Shown piece by piece: positions 56,139-64,000 of a DNA stretch of 64,000 bases. The DNA comes from Fodinicola feengrottensis. GTDB lineage: Bacteria; Actinomycetota; Actinomycetes; Mycobacteriales; HKI-0501. Position 1 is the stretch's first letter. Each line of letters begins with the position of its first letter. Position numbers and translations under genes: made by a program. The DNA lies in NCBI RefSeq assembly GCF_010993775.1, contig NZ_WOTO01000045.1, positions 1 to 64,000 on the forward strand, given 5' to 3'. The notes beneath the pieces are model-generated. The model saw nothing but the letters and a program-made list of their open reading frames with translations, ran no database searches and was not told where the DNA came from.

Positions 56139-56370
56139 CCCGCCCCCACGCCAACCGACCACACCGCTCACCCTGGAGGAGATCCGCCAGCTTCCGGCTG
56201 TGGTTGACCTGGTCACCGCGAGCCGGGCGCTGGGCATCGGACGCACCCGTGCGTACGCGCTCGCCCGCACCAGGACCTTCCCGGTCACAGTCATCGAGGT
56301 CGGTCGTGGATACCGGGTGTCGACCGCCGCGATCCTTCGACTCCTTGACCCGACCCCGCTTAACTCCTGA
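56128..56370 (+). CDS. Excisionase-like HTH protein
   Basis: 80 residues from ATG 56128 behind GGGGAAAGAAG. LTLEEIRQLPAVVDLVTASRALGIGRTRAYALARTRTFPVTVIEVGRGYRVSTAAILRLL is a MerR/AlpA/Xis-type winged helix. In integrative elements such genes directly precede the integrase, but no integrase follows in the next 300 bases. Could be the excision factor of the element or a copy-control regulator. Confidence 0.75.
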   Translation: MSTSPPPRQPTTPLTLEEIRQLPAVVDLVTASRALGIGRTRAYALARTRTFPVTVIEVGRGYRVSTAAILRLLDPTPLNS

Positions 56371-56673
56371 CCACAGCAGTAGCCCCAGTACGCCAGCGCT
56401 CCTTACCTGAGCGCCAGATACCACCGTCGCCCTGGGCGACGACGTTGTGCAGGTCTGGACTGCTGGTCGTGTCGGGCGGTCGCATCGAGACCGACGTGCA
56501 CAAGCGTGGCCTTCCGCCCGAACCGCAGCGTCAGACGGTGGTCGACCGAAGTCGAGGCACGCAGGGTACCCGGTCGACCGTACGTCGAGAATTGGTGACG
56601 GGCTTGCCGCCGTTTCTACGGCACGCAGAGGAGGCAAGGTGTGCTTTGGCCGGAGGCGATTCCGTGTTCGCCG
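56371..56673 (+). other. Region without a supported gene
   Basis: 303 bases between the excisionase-like gene and the end of the PIN-domain gene. No start with Shine-Dalgarno, no motif, no clear hairpin. Confidence 0.3.
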
Positions 56674-57821
56674 TTACCCAGCGCGCCTGGGGTTCTCGGC
56701 CGTGATCGCTCCCGGCGTGATGCTCGACCGGCGATGGGCGCGGTGTAGCCGATCCGCGATCAGTCGCGCCGGCACCTCTGGCTCGTGGTCAACCAGACGC
56801 TGCCCGAGGCGCCACCTGCCACGGCTGGCCTGACAGAACGCCGTACAGCTGGTCAGCTCCTCCCGCACCAGCGCAGTCCGTGCCCGCAACGAGCCCGGTA
56901 CCTGAAGATCGCGCGCGATCTCGCGGGCCAGCATGCCGCCGTCTGGCGCCACCGCCAGGGTGCGCGCGCAACCTGCTCGCCCAGTCCCCGTTCGCTGGCG
57001 GCGCGAACGGCCCGCGCCTCCCAGAGGGGCGTGTTTTCGTAGGACCGCTCGTACATGGTCTGCAGCGGGGGAATGGTCAGTGCGGCCAGATCAGTGACCA
57101 CATCGAAGACCTGTGTTAGCCGCCCGGGCCGTTCTGGATCGTGCGCCCAGTGATAGACCAGAAAGCCGCTCGCGGCGACTAGTCCCGTCTGAGCGATCAC
57201 CGGCAGCTTCTGGAATCCGCGCACTGCGCCGACCAGCAACAGCTCCGCCGTCGCCAGGGGGGGATCGCCGCCGCCCGCGCGATCAAGTTCAACTCACCTT
57301 CGTTTGCCGCGGCGAGCAGCAATGGGAGCCGGTCCTTCTCCCCGAAGCCGTGGCTAGTCAGGTGCGGGTCCTCGGCCAGCACATAGCAACCTGTGTGTCG
57401 CGGCTGTCGGCGCGGCCGTGATCGGAGTCTGCGGGCGAGCGGGCGAGAGCGAAGGCCAGCCGCGCGAGAGGTACGTCATCGGCGTCGACCCGCGCGACCG
57501 CCTGGACGTTGGGGTCGCTGGCGCCCCAACTGTCGGGCACATCGACCACCCGCACATATGGGGCGTACATGGTCCGCCAGCGCGCGACCGCCATGGCCGG
57601 CTCGACGGCACGCGTCCGCTCCCGCGCCTGTTCCGGTAGGTAGCGCTCGACCTCAGCCACCACGTGCCGGGGACGTAAAGGACAGCCGCGTCGTAGTGGA
57701 GCGCGGCCAGCAGGCTGGTCAGGTTGTCGTTGCGGGTGCCCTCGATGATCTCGTTCATCAGCGCGCCGCAGTCGCCGACGAACACGCGAGCGCGTCGGCG
57801 GCCGCTCGGCGAGTCGTTCAT
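56674..57821 (-). CDS. PIN-domain (VapC-like nuclease fold) protein, several frameshifts
   Basis: ATG 57821. RARVFVGDCGALMNEIIEGTRNDNLTSLLAALHYDAAVLYVP with the first PIN Asp, then in the next frame VAEVERYLPEQARERT...VARWRTMYAPYVRVVDVPD and VDADDVPLARLAFAL (second and third acidic positions). Two more frame changes follow near 57380 and 57240: AEDPHLTSHGFG, the final PIN Asp region, then AVRGFQKLPVIAQTGLVAASGF and a helical C-terminal half ending at 56674. At least three shifts. A PIN core with a long C-terminal extension, transcribed away from the NlpC/P60 gene. Toxin or RNase role inferred. Confidence 0.65.
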
Positions 57822-58227
57822 GGCCGCACGCTACCCCTCGGCACCGACAACCCCGGACCCGATTTCCACCATCGAAACTCGGCGACCATCGGCGGATGCT
57901 GGCAGGTTCATCGATCCGTCACCCAGCGCGATCCCCAGACGAGTCCGTACAGAATGCGCTGTCGTCTGTGTCACGGCCGGCAGGATCAGCCGCGCGGAGT
58001 CACCCGCGGTTTTGACCAAGGTGGAGCGAGGCTGTGTGCCGCCACCCGGCCGGTCACCTTCCTTCACCGGCACAGCCTGCGTGACGCGTTCCCCCTTTTT
58101 CAGGCTAGTCCGTCGTTCACCGCCGGTCGGATGCATCCGCTTGTCGATCCTTGTCGCACCCTGCACCCTGCTCGTCGCCCCGGGCGTAGGTGCAGTTCCC
58201 CGCGTCCGCTCGAACGGAGCCACGCCC
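57822..58227 (+). other. Divergent intergenic region
   Basis: 406 bases between the divergently transcribed PIN and NlpC/P60 genes. The + strand frame is open but lacks a signal before 58228. It must hold promoters for both genes, though no consensus was clear. Confidence 0.3.
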
Positions 58228-59190
58228 GTGTCAAAGCCTCTGCTCGTCATTGCTCTTCCCCTGGTATTGATTCTTGTCGCTGCCCTGGCGATCGCCGGCC
58301 GCCTCGGACTGACTGGCGGATCCACCGGCGGGTGCGTGCCGGCCCTCCCGCCGGACATCGCTCGCACCGGGATCACCGCCGAGATGTTCAACAACGCCGC
58401 CACAATCGTCACCGTCGGCCAGCAGATGCGGATATCCCAACGCGGCTGGGTTATCGCGGTCGCCACCGCGATGCAGGAATCCAGCCTGACCAACACCAGC
58501 GGCGGCGACCGCGACTCCGTAGGCCTGTTCCAACAACGCCCGTCGCAAGGCTGGGGCACCCCGGCGCAGCTCCAAGACACCACGTACGCATCCCAACAGT
58601 TCTACCGAAAACTCCTGACCATCCCGGGCTGGCAAACCCTCCCGCTCACCGTCGCGGCCCAGGCAGTCGAACGCAGCGGCTATCCGGACGCCTACGCCAA
58701 ACACGAACCACTGGCCACCCGCATCGTCATGGCCATCGCCACCAGCGTCTGTCCGATGGCCGGACCGTTCGGCCAACGCGTCGTCGCGTACGCCAAACGC
58801 CTCCTGGGAACACCCTACGAATGGGGAGCCGGCGGATATTCCGGCGCGACAGGCGGACACATCGACTGCTCAGGACTCACGATGTACGCGATCTACCAAG
58901 CCAGCAGCGGAAAGATTCGGATACCCCACGTCGCAGGTCAGCAAGTCCCGTACGGGCACATCATCCCGAACAGCCAGATGGCACCGGGCGACCTTATCTT
59001 CTTCTACACGCCCGGAGACGCCACCGGACGCCAACACCACGTTGCCATCTACCTCGGTATGCTCCCAACCGCATCAAAATCCACCCAACTTGCACCCTGG
59101 GTGATTCACGCCCCGGACGTCGGGCAGTCAGTAAAAGAGGCAATTCTCTGGCACGACAGGGACGTCCAGACTGCGGTCCGCTACGGGTAG
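58228..59190 (+). CDS. NlpC/P60 cell-wall hydrolase, VirB1-type lysin of the transfer system
   Basis: 320 residues. GTG 58228 with GGAG 9 bases before. N-terminal TM helix (LLVIALPLVLILVAALAIAGRLG), a transglycosylase-like middle (about 60-160: IAVATAMQESSLTN...RDSVGLFQQRPSQGWGT) and a C-terminal NlpC/P60 domain (GTPYEWGAGG...HIDCSGLTMYAIYQA with the catalytic Cys, HHVAIYLG with His, WVIHAPDVG). Such bifunctional lysins open peptidoglycan for type IV machines in Gram-positives. No frameshift. Family knowledge plus context support a conjugation role. Confidence 0.8.
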   Translation: MSKPLLVIALPLVLILVAALAIAGRLGLTGGSTGGCVPALPPDIARTGITAEMFNNAATIVTVGQQMRISQRGWVIAVATAMQESSLTNTSGGDRDSVGLFQQRPSQGWGTPAQLQDTTYASQQFYRKLLTIPGWQTLPLTVAAQAVERSGYPDAYAKHEPLATRIVMAIATSVCPMAGPFGQRVVAYAKRLLGTPYEWGAGGYSGATGGHIDCSGLTMYAIYQASSGKIRIPHVAGQQVPYGHIIPNSQMAPGDLIFFYTPGDATGRQHHVAIYLGMLPTASKSTQLAPWVIHAPDVGQSVKEAILWHDRDVQTAVRYG

Positions 59191-59226
59191 GGTCACCACT
59201 ATACTAGGTTCTCGCGGGCACATGTC

Positions 59227-61143
59227 TCAGCAAGATAATCGGCTGGCGCGTGCGTCATCGTGTCGCTGTCTCATCGCTCGTCGTCCGCGACCGACGAGCA
59301 TAGTTGTGCCGGTGCTCTGCAGCGCGCCACCGCTTTGCCATGCTCGAGTGGGTGCGACGGGAATGCCTGGGAGATCATTGACGCCGTGTATGGGCCAGTC
59401 GAAATGATACATCACGTCCCTTGAACTCGTTCTTCGTAAAAAAATCTCACGGCGTGCTATGTGTGAGTGCAACGCATCGTTCTCAAAGTCTACTGGCACA
59501 AAATCTCGGCGAGTGGAACACAGGACGACGTACACGAGTTCAAGGTCGAACCATTTGAGGAATGTCGCCTTCGAGATCCCTTTGTCGGCGTTATGGGGAC
59601 TTGCTTTCCAGTCGTCGAAGTATCTGGTCAGTAGGGGGCGGCCATTATCGAGGTCGCTGTCAATCACCTCGGAAGACATTACTATCTGAGAACACGCGTC
59701 CCGCATCTTGGCGTCGAACTTATCCTTAGAATGCACGATGTAGAGCCTTTGGTTGTCTTCGTCAACCTTGAGCAGGTCGAAGAGTTCAATCTTGCCGCGG
59801 TCCGACCGGGCGAAGATTTTGTCGCCATAGTGGAATCCCGCTACCAGCGCCTGTCTCTTGTTAAAACCGTCTTCATCTTCGTCATCTCTCCATGTGAGGA
59901 ATGGCACGTCGGCGAGCAGCACGGGGCGGCTCGTCGAGAAGACCTCCTCAATGAAGTCTCGCTTGAGGTTTTCAAGGAAATCGCCCTGACTTCGGTACCA
60001 GATCTTGTCCAGTCGAAAATATGTCTGCCCTTCATAGTCGACTTCGCCGTGCAAGAAGTTGATTAGCTTGTCCCTAATCCTCGTTGCGTGATCATCGGGA
60101 TCGATGGAGTAGCTAATTCCAAGGCTGAGAGCATGGTCTCGAAATCCCTCGACAGTTCTGACAGATGACGCACATATGCTCCTCATAGCCTCAACGAGGC
60201 GTACCTTATCGGGAGGCCCTGTTGAGATTTCGAGGCGGCCAATTTTGAAGTCCGAACCAGCATTGTAGCGGGTGATGTCACCCGGGTCGGACATGTCTAG
60301 GTCAATCTCGGCACTGCCGAGCAATACTTGTCGAAGGTTCTCGACGAATCGATCGGTCAATAGTCCTTCGATATCCTTGTTGTTTTTTATCGGGTATAGG
60401 TTGTCCAGAAATGAGAGTTGTAGGGCTTGATCTGCATTCGGCTCCGGGAGTGTCTCCAACTCGGCGACGAGGGCAACAACTTCTGCAAGATCGAGCCGCT
60501 TGCGCAGTACAAAGGCGGCCTTGATCTCGACCGCCGGCGGTCGGGCGGGATCGATGATGCTTCGCAGGTAGCTGCTATTCGCCAATAGTGAACTGTCGAT
60601 CCGTCCTACTAGTTTCTTCCAGACCTTCCCGAAAGTATCGCTCCGGTCTATGGAATGTCCTCGCCTGTAGGTCTCTACTCGACTCGTCCTTGTGCCGGCG
60701 AACTCCCGGACGGCCGATTCGCTGAAATTGTTGGCAATCAGTTTCTTGGCTGTGTCGAAGGGGAAAGAATAGTCAACGAGCCCTTCGATGATGCGATACC
60801 CAGCGCCCGAAGTGATGGCAAATACTGCTAATTTGGTTGCGATAAACAGGCAGGCATCTGCACTTTCGGAACGAAACAACTTCACGTCGTCAGGCACGGA
60901 GAGGTGGCCCTGAATAAATGGTAGTAGTCCCACATTGTTCTTGCGCCTCACATACAGTGCGATGCTGACACTGTCAAAGTCCTGAACGATCTCCACTTTT
61001 CTTAGTGGTTGGTGCTTGAAGGGCTCATCCTCGACAAGTTGTCCATAGATGGAGACTACCTCGTCGATTCGCTCGCTCGGACTAACGTCTTCGGGCATGG
61101 TCAGCCGCCAGATCGCGATGTTCGAGCGTTTGCCAATACTCAT
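59227..61143 (-). CDS. TIGR04141/DUF6119-family sporadically distributed protein
   Basis: 638 residues, intact. ATG 61143 behind GAAGG. VAIFxITSGAGYRIIEGLVDYSFPFDTAKKLIANNFSESAVREFAGTRTSRVETYRRGHSIDRSDTFGKVWKKLVGRID is the TIGR04141-like region, followed by a C-terminal domain with ARSDRGKIELFDLLKVDEDNQRLYIVHSKDKFDAKMRDACSQI (a PD-(D/E)xK-like or related core: E-L-F-D...Y-I-V-H-S-K). Base composition is clearly lower in GC than its neighbours, so it was acquired separately. The family is scattered among defence islands; activity unknown. Confidence 0.75.
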   Translation of the reverse strand: MSIGKRSNIAIWRLTMPEDVSPSERIDEVVSIYGQLVEDEPFKHQPLRKVEIVQDFDSVSIALYVRRKNNVGLLPFIQGHLSVPDDVKLFRSESADACLFIATKLAVFAITSGAGYRIIEGLVDYSFPFDTAKKLIANNFSESAVREFAGTRTSRVETYRRGHSIDRSDTFGKVWKKLVGRIDSSLLANSSYLRSIIDPARPPAVEIKAAFVLRKRLDLAEVVALVAELETLPEPNADQALQLSFLDNLYPIKNNKDIEGLLTDRFVENLRQVLLGSAEIDLDMSDPGDITRYNAGSDFKIGRLEISTGPPDKVRLVEAMRSICASSVRTVEGFRDHALSLGISYSIDPDDHATRIRDKLINFLHGEVDYEGQTYFRLDKIWYRSQGDFLENLKRDFIEEVFSTSRPVLLADVPFLTWRDDEDEDGFNKRQALVAGFHYGDKIFARSDRGKIELFDLLKVDEDNQRLYIVHSKDKFDAKMRDACSQIVMSSEVIDSDLDNGRPLLTRYFDDWKASPHNADKGISKATFLKWFDLELVYVVLCSTRRDFVPVDFENDALHSHIARREIFLRRTSSRDVMYHFDWPIHGVNDLPGIPVAPTRAWQSGGALQSTGTTMLVGRGRRAMRQRHDDARASRLSC

Positions 61144-61725
61144 CGGCTATGCCTTCGTCTAGTTCCACGGCCTGCGCAGATCAACGAAATCATCACCGCG
61201 CGACCATACGGGCACCTATCAGTCTGCGCTTCGTGACGATCTGATCGCGGAGAGTTGACTAAAGGTTGAGGCTGTCCGAGCCTTACGGACGACAGGTACG
61301 CGATCTCTTACCGGATCCTGGCAGTCAGCTCTAGTGCGGCCCATAGCTCGGCTGGAAAACACCGAGGTGGCCAGCGGCTCGTCATCGCGAGTGGCCGCAG
61401 TGGTGAGTTTCCGGAGCTGGTCAACGAGCTGATGGAGGCTCGTAACCTCGAGGCCGTGCCGCCCGGCATCGAGTGGGCAGACGCTGAGATCCGCGGCATC
61501 CGCTACCTCAAAGCTCAGGGCAAGCGACTTGGCTGCGATGAGCGCCGCATTTGACCTCTGCTACGACTGCGCCGCGGCCATCCGAGCCGAAGGCATCAAA
61601 CCCTAGCACGATCACCAAGCGGCAGCGTGAGACCAATCAGCTGTCAGCACGGAAGCGTCAACCATCTCAACCACCCAGGCGCCCACCGTATGCTCCACCA
61701 TCACGCCCGTCCAGAGGACCGAAGC
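61144..61725 (+). other. Region with short remnant reading frames
   Basis: 582 bases. On the + strand a protein-like stretch ends at 61554 (QRLVIASGRSGEFPELVNELMEARNLEAVPPGIEWADAEIRGIRYL) without a clear start; an ATG overlaps its stop. Possibly a decayed gene; no family recognised. Confidence 0.3.
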
Positions 61726-62100
61726 ATGGCCGCTAATCGCCGGAAGCTGCTGTCGAAGGAGCTGTACCAGCAGCTAGAAGCTGCTGACGACAACACCCAG
61801 CGTCAGGTGGCACAGGTAGTGATGGGCATGGCATTGGACGCCACTCCAGACTCCACAGGCCGGGCCGATGTCGAGGCCGCACTAAGTGCTGGCCAGGACG
61901 GCGACTCCGATCTGCGGCAGTGGCTTCAGCAGACGAGCAAGGCCGCTGGCATGGCTAGCTATGAGGCCGAGGAACTGGACGGTAACCGTTCCGAAGCCGA
62001 GCGCTCCTGGAGATCGTCCGGTGATATCAACGGCCAACGGATTTACCTGGGTACCTGCCACCCAAGCCAGCCGGGCCTCGATCGTGTTGGACAACAGTGA
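61726..62100 (+). CDS. Helical hypothetical protein
   Basis: 124 residues from ATG 61726 with AGAGGA upstream. MAANRRKLLSKELYQQLEAADDNTQRQVAQVVMGMALDATPDSTGRADVEAAL is strongly helical and charged. The C-terminal end (RIYLGTCHPSQPGLDRVGQQ) may be off-frame. No family known. Confidence 0.5.
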   Translation: MAANRRKLLSKELYQQLEAADDNTQRQVAQVVMGMALDATPDSTGRADVEAALSAGQDGDSDLRQWLQQTSKAAGMASYEAEELDGNRSEAERSWRSSGDINGQRIYLGTCHPSQPGLDRVGQQ

Positions 62101-62719
62101 CGTCGCGCCGCCGGTCATTCTGGGCGACCGAACCCTGACCCGGTGAATGGTGGGGCGACCGGCGACGCTGCACAGGGTCGATCCGACACTCGCCTGCCTG
62201 AACTGCAGGCTTCAGGTGAAGACATGCGGGTGGCCGTGCCGGCGACGGGGGGCGCTGGCACGGCCACGGACTTAGCGTGACACCTATCCATACGATCGAG
62301 CAACGCACGTCGCGGTAGCGCGCAGGAAAGTTTGCCGTGCAACTGCTCGACTGGACACAAGGATCGGTAGGCCCGGCCGGAGCGTGGGCCTCGGTGGGCG
62401 GTCGGGGAACGGGAGCGACTGGGGCGCCGGAAACACCGTTGTTGTGTAGGTTTGTTCCCGTGGCCGGTGGAGCTGGGTGACTCCCGGCCGCTGGCCGGCA
62501 GGCCGCGCGTACGTCAGGTGATGTGCGGTGGGGGCCTGCCGGCCGCAGGTTTCAGGGGGCGCGCAGGTTGGAAGCCAGCGAATACGCCACAGTTATGGGC
62601 ACAGTTGCCCACCGCCACAACCCGGCACCGCCTCAAACGTACGGCGCAGCAGCGGCTCGGCAATGTTCAGGAGCAACTAGCCGGTCACCAGCAACGCATC
62701 CTCGTGCCGCGCCGCGAGG
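62101..62719 (+). other. Region without a supported gene, with terminator
   Basis: About 620 bases between convergent genes. Contains the hairpin at 62230-62267. A late + strand frame ends near 62727, overlapping the CoiA-like gene, but has no start signal. Confidence 0.3.
62230..62267 (+). terminator. Hairpin terminator candidate
   Basis: Perfect 11-bp stem (62230-62240 with 62257-62267; GTGGCCGTGCC / GGCACGGCCAC) and a 16-base G-rich loop. No T run follows, as is common in high-GC actinomycetes. It lies after the 61726-62100 gene. Confidence 0.6.
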
Positions 62720-63879
62720 CTAGTTAAGCCGCCAGAACTGCCACCACCGGCGTGGTCGCGGTGGAGGCGGTGTCCACGGTGCATGTGTGAGAGCAGTGGT
62801 CGTAGCGGGCGGGGGTGTACGGCGGTAGTTCGGGTCGGGTTCGGGCGGCGCTGGGGGAGGGAGGGCAGATGACACTGTTGGCGGGTCTGGCTGGATTGCC
62901 GGTGGCGCCGGCGCGGGAACGATCGCCGTGGCGGGTGGCAAGTTCAGGGCATGCCCAGGGACGTTTGGAGTTCCGACCGGGAGCGTTGTCGTGCGAGTGC
63001 TGGCACGCTCTTGTCGACGGAAAGCTCGGAAGGCTTCGACATCGCTGTCGAGCGCCCACAGTCCGGTGCCCTGTCCGAGGAGGTAAGGGGTATACCAGCG
63101 GCGGCGCCCCGAAAGAATCTCGGCGAGAAAGGTGTAGCCGTCCATCGTCCCGGTTCGGAACCATGATGACGACGTGCGCGGGGTTCTGTTCCGTGCCGGA
63201 GCGTGGGCGACGGTGGCGAACACCTGCAGACGAGCCCGGAACGCCAGGTCACGATTACCGGGATCTGCCCATGGGGCGAGAGGCCTTCCTCGGGGGTCGT
63301 TCTTGTCGATGACCCGAAAGCGGATGGCGGGCAGCGTGAACAAGGCCGTGGTCAACGCCTTGGTGTCCGGTCCTTCAACGATCCACCAACAGACCTGTCC
63401 ACCCTTGGCTCGCCGTGCTTGCGTCCGCTTGGTGAACTGAGTGGACCGCAGCTGCACTTCCAGGCAGTACGCAAGTTCCTGGACGAAGACGTCGGCTCGT
63501 GTCGGTGGGTGCTCGGGGATGGCTGTGTAGCCGAGCTGGCGGGCGATCCTTGTCAGTCGGAACTTCACCCATTCGTGCTGGGCGGTCTCCTGGCCCCCCC
63601 GCCGCTGTCGTGGCCGGCCCAGTGATCGCACGAGCGGTCGACAGACTTGAAGCGGAAATACCGGGGGTTGTATCTATTGCGGGGGTTCTCGTGGGACACG
63701 AGTTCGACCTCGCAACCAGCCTCCGGGCAGACCAGCGGGAGCCGCGGTGACTGCCGAACAACCGCCCAGTCGTCCGGATCGCCGACCCATAGAGGGGTCG
63801 ACCGCGGCTGATGCCGGAGCTGGGCATGCCGCTTGCGGTCCGGGTGACGACACGAGTCAACGGCTCTGTTCGAGTCCAT
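62720..63879 (-). CDS. CoiA-like competence/nuclease protein, frameshifted
   Basis: ATG 63879. The N-terminal part has a zinc-type motif (LPLVCPEAGCEVELVSHENPRNRYNPRYFRFKSVDRSCDHWAGH). A seven-C run near 63593 breaks the frame. The nuclease core follows: HEWVKFRLTRIARQLGYTAIPEHPPTRADVFVQELAYCLEVQLRSTQF, with the PD-(D/E)xK pattern R-A-D-V-F...C-L-E-V-Q-L. The C-terminal ~100 residues are Pro-rich. CoiA-family proteins act in DNA uptake. In actinomycete accessory regions the role is unknown and may be DNA processing. Confidence 0.7.
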
Positions 63880-64000
63880 GTCTCTGTTATCGCACAACCC
63901 ACCCGTCGGCGGCGCGTGAATAGTGAACACGAGGTTCGCGCTTCGTTCTGTTGTTGCCCTCAGATAGATCAGGGTTCCACTGGAGAAGGGTTCGTTGGGT
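63880..64000 (+). other. Window end, nothing recognised
   Basis: 121 bases upstream of the CoiA-like gene, likely its promoter region; no defined signal found. Confidence 0.3.

Noticed and set aside
56445..57120. Small + strand genes in this stretch
   Set aside because: They lie antisense to the PIN-domain protein's C-terminal half, which reads as conserved protein in the - strand frames.

Overview
This window is high-GC actinobacterial DNA. The evidence is the dense GC-rich coding, GTG/CTG/TTG starts, and families typical of actinomycetes: XRE-DUF5753 and DUF6879 proteins, a BTAD regulator, DUF2637, DUF3560, replication-relaxation and DUF7221 proteins. I cannot name the genus. No rRNA or complete tRNA, and no complete integrase, relaxase or transposase, was seen. 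Positions 1-16400 look like a chromosomal or island-edge stretch of accessory genes. Most of the remainder looks like one conjugative element (a large plasmid or integrative conjugative element) with a backbone and cargo.

Layout. 1-2400: the C-terminal end of an Rhs toxin (GH-E nuclease tip) with an ankyrin immunity protein. 2401-3550: non-coding, with the 5' half of tRNA-Thr(CGU) between two 22-bp direct repeats, a likely integration scar. 3551-8835: a probable antiphage island, made of a sigma-like factor, a PemK-like/HTH protein and an ImmA/IrrE metallopeptidase, then a CBASS-type operon (CD-NTase, stand-alone E2-like protein, single-TM candidate effector). 9600-14558: a DUF6879/XRE-DUF5753 module leading into a radical SAM protein, a DnaQ-exonuclease/dTMP-kinase fusion and three coupled small genes. 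14678-16388: small genes, a recombinase-type zinc ribbon and an HxlR regulator.

16819-28227 (+): a lipoprotein, a secreted protein, and a Tad-like pilus/secretion locus (SAF/CpaB, TadZ, TadA, TadB, TadC, small TM protein, TadE, TadE, TadG), ending in a LysM-BTAD regulator. 28572-39663: the element backbone, with DUF3560, HTH, DUF2637, a DnaN-like clamp, a replication-relaxation protein and two families of duplicated small proteins. Three operons here share the same promoter/operator, two of them head to head in a 40-bp inverted repeat. 39847-40321: a small gene with a strong promoter, a 30-bp perfect inverted repeat and 12-bp tandem repeats. 40333-51580 (-): a type IV secretion locus (VirD4-like, VirB4, PrgI-like, VirB6/TrbL-like, VirB2-like) that also carries a VUT preQ transporter and a TGT-like DUF7221 enzyme. 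52151-56370 (+): three methyltransferase or methyltransferase-like genes, an XF1762-like protein and an excisionase-like HTH. 56674-59190: a PIN-domain protein and a NlpC/P60 hydrolase, the likely VirB1-type lysin of the secretion system. 59227-63879: a lower-GC TIGR04141/DUF6119 protein, a small hypothetical and a CoiA-like nuclease.

An important caveat: about half of the genes are split by single-base frameshifts. Many lie at C/G homopolymers or CG runs, and conserved motifs continue in the next frame. Because core machinery and cargo are hit alike, sequencing indels are a likelier explanation than mass gene decay. I give such genes as one feature and state where the frame changes.
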